Below, one piece after another: positions 8,682-17,000 of a DNA stretch of 34,866 bases. The DNA lies in contig CAZLIC010000041.1 in the NCBI GenBank assembly GCA_964559535.1, forward strand, positions 1-34,866, in the 5' to 3' direction. The notes beneath the pieces are model-generated. The model saw only the letters and a program-made list of their open reading frames with translations, did not search any database and had not been told where the DNA came from. Both the position numbers and the translations under genes were made by a program. The first letter of the stretch is position 1; each line of letters starts with the position of its first letter. This DNA comes from CAZLIC01 sp964559535. Lineage in GTDB: Bacteria; Pseudomonadota; Alphaproteobacteria; Rhodobacterales; Rhodobacteraceae.

Positions 8682-9341
8682 GTGCGGGCACTGGTCATCG
8701 GGGCAACGGGTGGTATCGGCGCGGCCATGGCGGCCGCGCTGGATGCGCGTGGCACCGAGGTTTCCCGGCTGTCGCGGTCCGACGGGCTGGACATCACTGA
8801 CGAGACATCGGTTCAGCAGGCGATGGCGCCGCTGACGGCGCCGTTCGATCTGGTCTTCGTGGCCACCGGCGCGCTGGCCCCGCCCGGCATGGGCCCCGAG
8901 AAGTCGCTGCGCGTGCTGGACCCGGTGCAGATCGCTGCGCTGTTTGCCCTTAACGCCACTGGCCCGCTCTTGGTGCTGAAACACGCGTTGCGGCTGATGC
9001 CGCGGGACGGGCGGGCTGTTTTCGCAGCGCTGTCGGCGCGGGTGGGGTCCATCGGCGACAACGCGCTGGGGGGCTGGTATTCCTACCGTGCCTCGAAGGC
9101 CGCGCTGAACCAGATGCTGCACACCGCCGCCATCGAGATGGCCCGCAGCCACCGCCATGCGGTGATTGCCGCATTGCACCCCGGCACGGTGGACACCGGG
9201 TTCGGCGCCGAGTTCCACAAGGGCCGCGCCACCGTGACCCCGGCCGAAGCCGCCGCCAACCTGTTGGCGGTGATCGACGGCCTGACCCCCGCCGACAGTG
9301 GCGGGTTCTTCGACTGGGCCGGTGCCCGCATTCCGTGGTGA
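8682..9341 (+). CDS. Short-chain dehydrogenase/reductase (C-factor-like SDR)
   Basis: A 219-residue NAD(P)-dependent oxidoreductase of the SDR superfamily. It has the N-terminal dinucleotide-binding motif VIGATGGIGAAMA (residues 5-17), an Asn-containing FALNATGPLLVLKHAL in the helix-4 region, SARVGSIGDN with the catalytic serine, and YSYRASKAALNQM with the Tyr-x3-Lys pair. The C-terminal LHPGTVDTGF is also typical. The length and the sequence around the active site resemble C-factor/CsgA-type SDRs. The substrate is not predictable. The start is a GTG at 8682, chosen because MRALVIGATGG begins exactly where the fold does. Its TGA overlaps the GTG of the photolyase gene (GTGA at 9338-9341), so the two are translationally coupled and probably share an mRNA. 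A related SDR beside CryB/PhrB-type photolyases may be a conserved pairing; I recall this only vaguely. Confidence 0.88.
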   Translation: MRALVIGATGGIGAAMAAALDARGTEVSRLSRSDGLDITDETSVQQAMAPLTAPFDLVFVATGALAPPGMGPEKSLRVLDPVQIAALFALNATGPLLVLKHALRLMPRDGRAVFAALSARVGSIGDNALGGWYSYRASKAALNQMLHTAAIEMARSHRHAVIAALHPGTVDTGFGAEFHKGRATVTPAEAAANLLAVIDGLTPADSGGFFDWAGARIPW

Positions 9342-10867
9342 CACCCCGCCTGATCCTTGTGCTGGGTGACCAGCTGACCGACACCGTGGCCGCCCTGCGC
9401 GCCGCCGACCCCGCGCGCGACGTGGTGGTAATGGCCGAGGTAATGGCCGAAGGTACCTATGTGCGCCACCACCCGCAGAAGATCGCGCTGGTGCTGGCGG
9501 CCATGCGCAAGCATGCGGTGCATCTGGCGTCGCTGGGCTGGCGCGTGGCCTACACCCGGCTGGACGACCCGGCCAACACCCAGTCCATCCCCGGAGAGCT
9601 GATCCGCCGTGCCGCGGAAACCGGCGCGCAACAGGTGATCGCCACGCGCCCCGGCGAATGGCGGCTGATCCGGGCGTTGGACGACCTGCCGATCCCAGTG
9701 ACGCAGCTGCCCGATGACCGGTTCCTGTGTTCCGACGCCGAATTCGCCGCCTGGGCCGATGGGCGCAAGCAGTTGCGGATGGAGTTCTTCTACCGCGAGA
9801 TGCGGCGCAAGACCGGGCTCTTGATGCACGGCACCGATCCGGCGGGCGGCCAGTGGAACTTTGACCACGACAACCGCAAGCCGGCAAAGCCCGACCTGCT
9901 GCGCACCCCGCCGCTGCGGTTTGACCCCGATGCCGAAACGGACAAGGTACTGTCGCTGGTGGAAGCACGGTTCCCCACCCACTTCGGCCGCCTGCGCCCG
10001 TTCCACTGGCCCACCCACCGCGCCCAGGCGCTGCAGGCGCTGGACCACTTTGCCCGCCACGCGTTGCCCCGCTTTGGCGAGGAACAGGACGCCATGCTGC
10101 AGGGTGACCCGTGGCTGTCACATTCGCTCTTGTCGTCGTCGCTGAACCTGGGGCTCTTGGGCTGGCAGGAGGTCTGCGAACGGGTGCAGGCCGAATGGCA
10201 GGCCGGGCGCGTCCCCCTTGCCGCGGCCGAGGGGTTCATCCGCCAGATCATCGGCTGGCGCGAATTCATCCGAGGTGTCTATGTCCTGAAGGGGCCAGGC
10301 TACACCCAAGGCAACGCGCTGGGCCACACCCGCCCCCTGCCGCCGATGTACTGGGGCGGTTCCACGCGGATGGCCTGCATGCAGGCGGCGGTGGCACAGA
10401 CGCGCGACCACGCCTATGCCCACCACATCCAGCGGCTGATGGTTACCGGCAACTTTGCCCTGATCGCCGGGCTGGACCCGGCGGCGGTGCATGACTGGTA
10501 CCTGTCGGTCTATATCGACGCCTTCGAATGGGTCGAGGCGCCCAACACGCTGGGCATGGTGCTGTGGGCCGACGGTGGCGTGGTGGGGTCAAAGCCCTAT
10601 GCCGCCTCGGGCGCCTACATCGACCGCATGTCGGACTACTGCGGAAGCTGCGCCTACAAGGTGAAGGAAAAGACCGGGCCGCAGGCCTGCCCGCTCAACC
10701 TGCTGTACTGGCACTTCCTGAACCGGCATCGCGACAGGTTCGTGAACAATCCGCGCATGGCGCAGATGTACCGGACATGGGACCGGATGGACCCAGATCG
10801 GCGGAACACGGTGCTGCGCGATGCCGGGGCCTGGCTGGCGCGGCTGGACGCGGGCGAAGCCGTGTAG
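9335..10867 (+). CDS. Iron-sulfur bacterial cryptochrome / (6-4) photolyase
   Basis: A 510-residue flavoprotein of the FeS-BCP group (PhrB of Agrobacterium, CryB of Rhodobacter). It is expected to bind FAD, a lumazine-type antenna and a [4Fe-4S] cluster, and to repair UV-induced (6-4) lesions or act in light signalling. The N-terminus LILVLGDQLTD starts the antenna domain. The C-terminal domain holds FIRQIIGWREFIRGVY, MVTGNFALIAGLDPAAVHDW and the YCGSCAYKV/ACPLN cysteines. Cys348, Cys436, Cys439 and Cys452 have exactly the spacing I recall for the PhrB cluster ligands (350, 438, 441, 454). GTG at 9335 or 9338 is the start; the latter overlaps the stop of the SDR gene. The TAG stop lies inside a long inverted repeat. 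Confidence 0.95.
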   Translation: MVTPRLILVLGDQLTDTVAALRAADPARDVVVMAEVMAEGTYVRHHPQKIALVLAAMRKHAVHLASLGWRVAYTRLDDPANTQSIPGELIRRAAETGAQQVIATRPGEWRLIRALDDLPIPVTQLPDDRFLCSDAEFAAWADGRKQLRMEFFYREMRRKTGLLMHGTDPAGGQWNFDHDNRKPAKPDLLRTPPLRFDPDAETDKVLSLVEARFPTHFGRLRPFHWPTHRAQALQALDHFARHALPRFGEEQDAMLQGDPWLSHSLLSSSLNLGLLGWQEVCERVQAEWQAGRVPLAAAEGFIRQIIGWREFIRGVYVLKGPGYTQGNALGHTRPLPPMYWGGSTRMACMQAAVAQTRDHAYAHHIQRLMVTGNFALIAGLDPAAVHDWYLSVYIDAFEWVEAPNTLGMVLWADGGVVGSKPYAASGAYIDRMSDYCGSCAYKVKEKTGPQACPLNLLYWHFLNRHRDRFVNNPRMAQMYRTWDRMDPDRRNTVLRDAGAWLARLDAGEAV

Positions 10868-10919
10868 GGTGGGCAATCTGCCCACCTTCGGCGCAAGGTG
10901 GGCAGATTGCCCACCCTAC
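10864..10919. terminator. 25-bp perfect inverted repeat carrying the stop codons of both convergent genes
   Basis: Arms 10864-10888 and 10895-10919 are exact reverse complements with a six-base loop (CGGCGC). Each arm carries a TAG, read on the plus strand as the photolyase stop (10865-10867) and on the minus strand as the DUF1194 stop (10916-10918). The arms begin GTAGGGTGGGCA, a motif I recall from dispersed REP-like repeats in many proteobacteria. Each arm also contains a smaller near-palindrome (GGTGGGCA...TGCCCACC). It is probably a two-way terminator or mRNA 3'-end stabiliser; no T-run follows. Confidence 0.85.
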
Positions 10920-11617
10920 CTTGCCCCCAGCATCATCACGTCGATTTCGCGGATCAATTTGCGCGTCATCGCGCGCTCGAAATCGCGGTGGTCCTGCGCC
11001 ACCTCGACAAAGGCCCCCGGCCCGCGGATCACCTGCCCCAGAAGGTACTGCTCCAGAATGGCGGGGGTGCGCACTTCCAGGTCCAGCGCGTGCGCCGCGC
11101 CGATCGCCAGCGCGTTCACCGTCACCCGGCCCAGCGCCGGTCCATCACGCACGCCGCGCGGTGATTCGCCCGCGTTGTTCATGCCATCCGCCGCCAGGTC
11201 GATCACCGCCCGGTCGCAGGGCGGCGCCAGATCGTGCAGAAAACCGCCATAGGCCATGGCCGAGCCGATGGCGGTGCGCCCGTCAAAGGTAATGCGCCGC
11301 GGCACCGCCATGATGTCGGCCGCGACGCGCTGCAGGGTTTCCGGGCCGGTCACCGGCGTCCAGTCCGTCACCAGCATCTGGTCGCCCGGCCCGCTCCACA
11401 CATACACGGCCAGCACGACGGGGTTCGCGGTGTCGGACAGGATGATCCCCTGCACTTCGGGTGCCAGAAGCGCCTGCGCCATGCCGGTCATCTGCAGGTC
11501 GTATTCCGTCGGATCGACCGAGGCCGACACGTCCAGCCCCAGCGCCAACGAAAGCCGACAAGAGGCCACGGCGGGCAGGGGCAGAAGGGCAAGAACAAGG
11601 GTCAGCCGCAGAAGCAT
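10916..11617 (-). CDS. DUF1194 family secreted protein (VWA-like)
   Basis: A 233-residue protein with a Sec signal peptide (MLLRLTLVLALLPLPAVA, cleavage near residue 18) and a body that matches the DUF1194 family common in alphaproteobacteria. The sequence LALGLDVSASVDPTEY shows the Asp-x-Ser-x-Ser metal-site pattern of von Willebrand factor A folds, and TAIGSAMAYGG and VIDLAADGMNNAGESPRG are further fold signatures (the second resembling the 'SDG' strand). The function is not established; a periplasmic binding role is likely. The ATG at 11617 starts exactly at the signal peptide; an upstream in-frame start at 11674 would add a non-hydrophobic leader. The gene lies 66 bases downstream of the pseudo-caspase gene on the same strand, so co-transcription is possible. 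Confidence 0.85.
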   Translation of the reverse strand: MLLRLTLVLALLPLPAVASCRLSLALGLDVSASVDPTEYDLQMTGMAQALLAPEVQGIILSDTANPVVLAVYVWSGPGDQMLVTDWTPVTGPETLQRVAADIMAVPRRITFDGRTAIGSAMAYGGFLHDLAPPCDRAVIDLAADGMNNAGESPRGVRDGPALGRVTVNALAIGAAHALDLEVRTPAILEQYLLGQVIRGPGAFVEVAQDHRDFERAMTRKLIREIDVMMLGAR

Positions 11618-11683
11618 CCCGGAATGGAAGGGCGATGGACCGCGTTGGTCAAGGGTCGACCTGCGCCAACCCACGAACGTGAT

Positions 11684-13345
11684 CTATTCCCCCATCCGCA
11701 GCACGCCCCCGGCCAGCAGGCCCACCATCGCGGCCTGGTCCAGATAGCCCGTCTCGGCCATGCCCCGGCTGGACTGGAAGCGGCGGATGGCGCGGCGGGT
11801 CTTGTCGTCGAACACGCCGTCGGGCTCGCCCGGCTTCAGGTCCAGCGCGGCCAGCCGTTCCTCGATCAGCTTGCGCGCCAGGTCGTTCAGGCCCAGCGCC
11901 TGTTCGGCGGCCTCCGCCTTTGCCCGGTCTGCCTCGTCGGCCGCATCCGTGTCCAGCGCGTCGATGCGGGCCTGTGCCTCGGCGGCGAAGGATCCGTTGG
12001 GGAAGATCGCCAGATAGGCGCGGTAGGCGTCCATCGAGTCGGCGGCGCGCGCCCGGTCCCAGGCCTGCCGGTCTTGTGCCGCCGCCTCGGCCCGGCGGGC
12101 GGCATCGATGGCAGCCAGCCGTTCGGCCGCCAGTTCGGCGAACAGACCGTCCGGATAGCGCTTCACATAGGCACGCAGGCCTGGCTCGTCGCCCTTGGCG
12201 CCGGTCTGGTCCCAGTACAGCCGGTCCTGCCGCTCCTGCTCGGCGCGCCGCGCGGCGGCTTCCGCCTCCAGTTCGGCGGCGCGGCGGTCGGCCTGCGCCG
12301 TCAGCCGCAGGATCTGGTCGCGCGTGAGGAACCCCGTGGCGCGTTCGGTGTTCTGCTGCTGCCAGCCCTGGATCGCCGCGCGTGACCCGTTGCCGAACAG
12401 CCCGTCGATCCCCTTGGGGTCAAAGCCCAGGATCGACAGCTGCCGCTGGATGGCACGGCGCTGGTCGCGGTTCAGACCCAGCGCCTCTTCCGCGGTGCGG
12501 GCTTGCACCGTGGGGTCGGCGCGCAGCCGCGCCGCCTCGGCCCGCGCCAGCCCGGCATAGCGGCCCAAGGGGTAGCGCAAGAGGTAATCCTCGTAACCCG
12601 CGATGGTCGGCGCTTTCTTCAGCGCCTCCCACAACTTGTCCTCGGCGGCGCGCTGCTCTTCGGTCTGCACCGGCGGTGGCGTCAGCACCTCGGTTTCACG
12701 GAAGGGCAGGTCGTCGGCAAGAAAGCCATCCGCCGTCAGCTCGGGCGCCTTGTCCAGAAGCGCGGGCAGGCTGGCATCGCGCTCGCCCAGCACGCCGGTC
12801 AGGAAATCGGCCACCGCCGCGGCCTCTCCCTGCGCCACGGTCACGCCCTGCGGCACATCAAAGGCACCGAACCCCTGCTCCAGCCCGCGCCCCAGCGGCA
12901 GGCGCGTGGTTTCGGTGCCCAGCAGCACCAGCGACCGGCCCGGCAGTTCGGCCGCCACCGCCAGCACGGTGTCCACCGACAGCCCCACCCCGCCCGCCAG
13001 GGCCAGATCGGGCAACGACGCCTCGGTGCCCAGGACCCAGGTCTCGGCTCCGCCCTGCGCAAAGTGCCCGGCCAGCACGATGACCACCCGGTCTCCCGGT
13101 TCCAGCGCCACCAGCAGGTCCGACAGCGCCTGACGCATGGCAGGCGCCGCAAGGTCGGTGGCGACGGCCACCGTAAACCCCCCGGCGGTCAGCGCATCGG
13201 CCGCCGCGGCCACATCCGCCGCACCCGCCACATCGGCGGCATCGCGGTAGTTCTCGTTTGCCAGGATCAGCACGCGGTCTTCGGCCGCCGCCACCGTTGC
13301 GACCGCCCCGCCCCACACCGCAAGCCCCAGAACCAAAGCCCGCAT
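11684..13345 (-). CDS. Secreted pseudo-caspase with two peptidoglycan-binding domains
   Basis: A 553-residue protein with a signal peptide (residues 1-21, VATVAAA then EDRV). Residues 22-190 resemble a caspase-like (peptidase C14) domain: VLILANENYRDA at the first strand and VIVLAGHFAQ with the usual histidine (His94). The strand where the catalytic cysteine should sit reads LVLLGTETT, and there is no cysteine in the whole protein, so proteolysis is not expected. Two peptidoglycan-binding-1 domains lie near 285-347 (LGFDPKGIDGLFGNGSRAAI) and 483-545 (LDLKPGEPDGVFDDKTRRAI). Three short helical repeats with a Y..YP.G.FA..A pattern lie near 249-272, 388-412 and 437-463. A role in envelope sensing or scaffolding is inferred. 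A strong Shine-Dalgarno precedes the ATG. Confidence 0.85.
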   Translation of the reverse strand: MRALVLGLAVWGGAVATVAAAEDRVLILANENYRDAADVAGAADVAAAADALTAGGFTVAVATDLAAPAMRQALSDLLVALEPGDRVVIVLAGHFAQGGAETWVLGTEASLPDLALAGGVGLSVDTVLAVAAELPGRSLVLLGTETTRLPLGRGLEQGFGAFDVPQGVTVAQGEAAAVADFLTGVLGERDASLPALLDKAPELTADGFLADDLPFRETEVLTPPPVQTEEQRAAEDKLWEALKKAPTIAGYEDYLLRYPLGRYAGLARAEAARLRADPTVQARTAEEALGLNRDQRRAIQRQLSILGFDPKGIDGLFGNGSRAAIQGWQQQNTERATGFLTRDQILRLTAQADRRAAELEAEAAARRAEQERQDRLYWDQTGAKGDEPGLRAYVKRYPDGLFAELAAERLAAIDAARRAEAAAQDRQAWDRARAADSMDAYRAYLAIFPNGSFAAEAQARIDALDTDAADEADRAKAEAAEQALGLNDLARKLIEERLAALDLKPGEPDGVFDDKTRRAIRRFQSSRGMAETGYLDQAAMVGLLAGGVLRMGE

Positions 13346-13350
13346 CGCGC

Positions 13351-13356
13351 CCTCCT
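13351..13356 (-). promoter_or_regulatory. Strong Shine-Dalgarno for the pseudo-caspase gene
   Basis: Read on the minus strand this is AGGAGG, five bases before the ATG at 13345. It is the best ribosome binding site in the window and fixes the start at the signal peptide. The 87 bases back to the PPTase stop must hold any separate promoter; none is obvious. Confidence 0.75.
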
Positions 13357-13432
13357 GCCCGTTTTGTGGCAGCCTAGCACAGGGATTCGCACCCGCCCCA
13401 TGGGGAGTGCCATCACGTCGGCGTGCCTTCGC

Positions 13433-14065
13433 CTATGCGATCACAAGCGCAGTCAGGATATGGCCCCCGGTCATGGCCCAGTGGCCCGCCAGTCGGGTAC
13501 CGGCGGGCAAGCCGGGCAGGCTTTCGGTCACCGTCAGGGCAAAGCGGCCATCGTCCAGCGCCACCTGCGCCGCATCGAACCCGATCATCCGCCCGGTGCG
13601 CGGATGCTGCGCCTTGAAGAAGGATTCCTTGGCCGAAAACACCACCCGCGCCAGGCGCAGATTGCCCGTCGCCGCCCGCTCGGCATCGGACAGGATGGTC
13701 CCCAGCACATTGGCGGGCAGGTCTTCGTCAGGCTCCACGTCAATGCCCGGCGACGGCCCGCCGCGCATCGCCACCGCCAGCGCCACGCTGCGGCTGTGCG
13801 TGATGGACCCGGCCACCCCCGGCGGCCATGCCGGCGCGCGGTCGGTGCGGCGCGCAATGGCCACGGGCACCATGCCGATGCCCGCCAGCGCCGCCCGCGC
13901 CGCCGCCCGCCCCGCCGCGAATTCGTTCTGCCGTTTGGGCACAGCCCCTGACACCTCTTCGCCCGGCCACAGGGGATGGACGCCAGCCGTCAGGGCAACT
14001 CCTACCCCGGCGCCTGCGGGCAGCATCGCCCGCAGGGCAGTGGTCAGGGCGTCAAGTTCAGGCAT
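13433..14065 (-). CDS. 4'-phosphopantetheinyl transferase (EntD-like)
   Basis: A 210-residue enzyme that moves phosphopantetheine from CoA to the conserved serine of carrier domains, here presumably the PCPs of the adjacent PKS and NRPS. It has the EntD/Sfp-type signatures: EFAAGRAAARAAL near 48-60, GSITHSRSVALAVA near 86-99, GIDVEP with the Mg ligands Asp109 and Glu111, and VFSAKESFFKA with Lys146-Glu147-Ser148. Length matches the EntD subgroup. The start ATG at 14065 lies upstream of the NRPS stop codon, giving an eight-base overlap and translational coupling. It is the last gene of the biosynthetic operon. The partner assignment is inferred from position. Confidence 0.93.
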   Translation of the reverse strand: MPELDALTTALRAMLPAGAGVGVALTAGVHPLWPGEEVSGAVPKRQNEFAAGRAAARAALAGIGMVPVAIARRTDRAPAWPPGVAGSITHSRSVALAVAMRGGPSPGIDVEPDEDLPANVLGTILSDAERAATGNLRLARVVFSAKESFFKAQHPRTGRMIGFDAAQVALDDGRFALTVTESLPGLPAGTRLAGHWAMTGGHILTALVIA

Positions 14066-17000
14066 CCACCGCGCCGCGTGCCCCGCGCAGGGCGCGCCTG
14101 CGCGCCATCGCATCGGTCCGCGCCTCGGCTCGGTCATTCGACGGGGCAGCGGCCACCGGCGCAGGGCGGTCGTCCAGATGGCGGGCCAGCGCCGACAGCA
14201 CCGGGAAGCGGAAGATGTCGGTGATCGACAGCCGGGCCGTCCCCAGCCGGTCGCGGATTTCCCGGTGCACCTGCACGGCCAAGAGCGAATGCCCGCCCAG
14301 CGCAAAGAAGTTGTCCTGCGACCCGACGCGCGGCACACCCAGCACCCGTGACCAGATCGCCGCGATCTGCGCCTCGACGCCTTCGGTAGGGGCCACTTCC
14401 GTCACCGGGGCCACCGAGACTGCCTGCGGCGCGGGCAGTGCCTTGCGGTCGACCTTGCCGTTGGGCGTCAGCGGGAAGGACGCCAGCGAAACCCAGTGCT
14501 GCGGCTGCATGTGTTCCGGCAGGCGCTCCGCCAGCGCCGCGCGCAGCGCCGGTTCCCGCGCCGTGCCGCCGACATAGGCCACCAGGCGCACGTCGCCGGG
14601 GCTGTCCTCGCGCGCCATCACCACGGCCTGCGTGACGCCTGGCTGCGCCTCGATCACCGCCTCGATTTCGCCCAGCTCAATTCGGTAGCCGCGCAGCTTT
14701 ACCTGATGGTCGGTGCGGCCCAGGTAATCCAGCACGCCGTCGCGCCAGCGCACCAGATCGCCCGTGCGGTACATCCGTGCGCCCCAAGGTGCGGCACGGT
14801 CGGGCGCCACGAACGGGTCGGGGCGGAACCGGTCGGCCGTCAGGTCGTCGCGCTGCCAGTAGCCGCGCGTGACACCATCGCCGCCGATCCACAACTCGCC
14901 CGCCACGCCATCGGGCACCGGCTGCAGCGCGTCGTCCAGCACATAGACCTGCGTGTTGGCAATGGGCGTGCCGATGTCGGCCACGCCCTGCACCGCGCCC
15001 ACATCGGCCACGGTGGACCAGATGGTGGTTTCCGTAGGGCCGTACATGTTCAGCACCCGCGCCCGCGTGGCCTTCCGCAGATCGGCCGCCAGCGCCGCGG
15101 GCAGCGCCTCGCCCCCCACCATCAGCGTCTTCACCCCCGCCAGCGCCATCCGCGCCTCGTCGTTCATGGCAATCATGCGGGCCATTGACGGGGTGCATTG
15201 CAGATGCGTTACCTTGTGGCGCACCATCTCGGCCGCCATCGAATGGTCGCCCGCCTGCGGCGCGCCCCCCGCATTCGCCCGCGCCACCACCTGCGCCAAG
15301 GGCCGCAAGCCCGCCAGCACCACCTCGGGCGCGATGCCATAGTCGATCAGGCAGGCCACCTCGGTGACACCAATGCGTTTCAGCTGTTCCACCCGCGCCA
15401 GCGCATCGTCCACGGTGCCGAACAGGCCCGAATCGTCGAAATAGCGGTGGAAGGCAAAATCCAGGATCGCGTCGGTTTCCTCAACGCTCAGCGACTGCAG
15501 GTCGATGTCCATGGGGTTGGCCACGCCCTGCGGCTTCTTGAACGCCGGAAACGCCCAGGCATACTGCTTGATCAGCGCCGCCGCCGATTGCAGGTAGCTT
15601 TTCATCGGCGCCTCGGCCACGCGCCGCGCCTCGTCGCGCGTGGCGGCCAGATAGGTGTGCAGCATCAGCGTGACGGTGTGGCGGGCCGGGTCATGCCCCG
15701 CCTCGCGCAGCGCCGCGTGGTACAGCCCGATCTTGCCCGCCACCTCGTCGATCGACTGGCCCAGAAGGTGCGTCAGCACGTTCGCCCCCAGCCGCCCGGC
15801 TTCGCGCCAGGTGTCGGGGTTGCCCGCCGTCGTCACCCACAAAGCCAGGTCCTTCGACACCGGGCGCGGCTGCGTCACCACGGCAAAGGGCTTGCCCGAC
15901 GCGGTGGGAAACTCCACCGCCTCGCCGCGCCACAGCCGGCGTAACTGGGCTATGGCGTCCAGCATCGCCTGCCGGTTTTTCGGCGGCGTGTTTTCGGGGC
16001 GCAGCACGAAATCGTCGGGGTGCCAGCCGCTGGCAATCGCCAGCCCGGCGCGGCCGTTGGTCAGGTTGTCGATCACCGCCCAGTCTTCGGCAATGCGGGC
16101 GGGATGGTGCAGCGGCGCCACGCAGGACCCCGCCCGCACCGAAAGGTTCTTCGTCACCGCCGCCACCGCGGCGCCGGTCACCGCCGGGTTGGGGTAGGGG
16201 CCGCCAAAGGCATGGAAGTGCCGCTCGGGCGTCCACAGCGCCGTGAACCCGTTCGCATCGGCAAACTTCGCGCCTTCCAGCAGCAGTTCGTACTTCTTCG
16301 GCCCCGCACCGTCATCGTTGCCCCAGTAGAACAGGCCAAAGTCCATGCCTTGCCCGCTGCCGATGCGCCCGCCCGACACCAGCGCGCGGTTGGCGTCCGA
16401 TGTCAGCACCACCTTGAACCCGCGCGCCAGCGTCCAGAACAGCTCCAGCACCGAGATATCGAACGACAGTGAGGTCACGGCCAGCCAGGTGCCGGGCGTT
16501 GTTCCCAGCCGATCATCCATGCCGGCGAAAAAGTTGATGACGTTGCGGTGTTCCACCATCACGCCTTTGGGCCGCCCGGTGGAGCCGCTGGTATAGATCA
16601 TGTAGGCCAGATCACCCGGCGCGGCGCCGCCTTCCGCGGGGGTGTCGGGGGCGGTGGCCAACCGCGGGTCGCTGTCCAGCATCAGCTTGGCCACGCCCGC
16701 GGGCAGCAGGCCCGCCAGCGGGCCTTGCGTCACGATCACCGGGCAGCCCGAATCCTGCGCGTAAAGGGCAATCCGGTCGGCCGGATAGGCCGGGTCCATC
16801 GGCACATAGGCGCCACCCGCCAACTGGATGCCCAACGCGCCCGCCACCATGTCGGTGCCGCGCGCCACGCACAGGCCCACCAGCGTGCCGGGGCCAACCC
16901 CCATGCCGCGCAGCACATGGGCAATGCGGTTTGCCCGTGCCTCCAGCACGGCATAGGTCAGGTTATCGCCTTCGCATACCAGCGCGGTGGCGTCGGGGGT

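Noticed and set aside
11684..13345. Active caspase-like (metacaspase) protease
   Set aside because: No cysteine exists anywhere in the protein.
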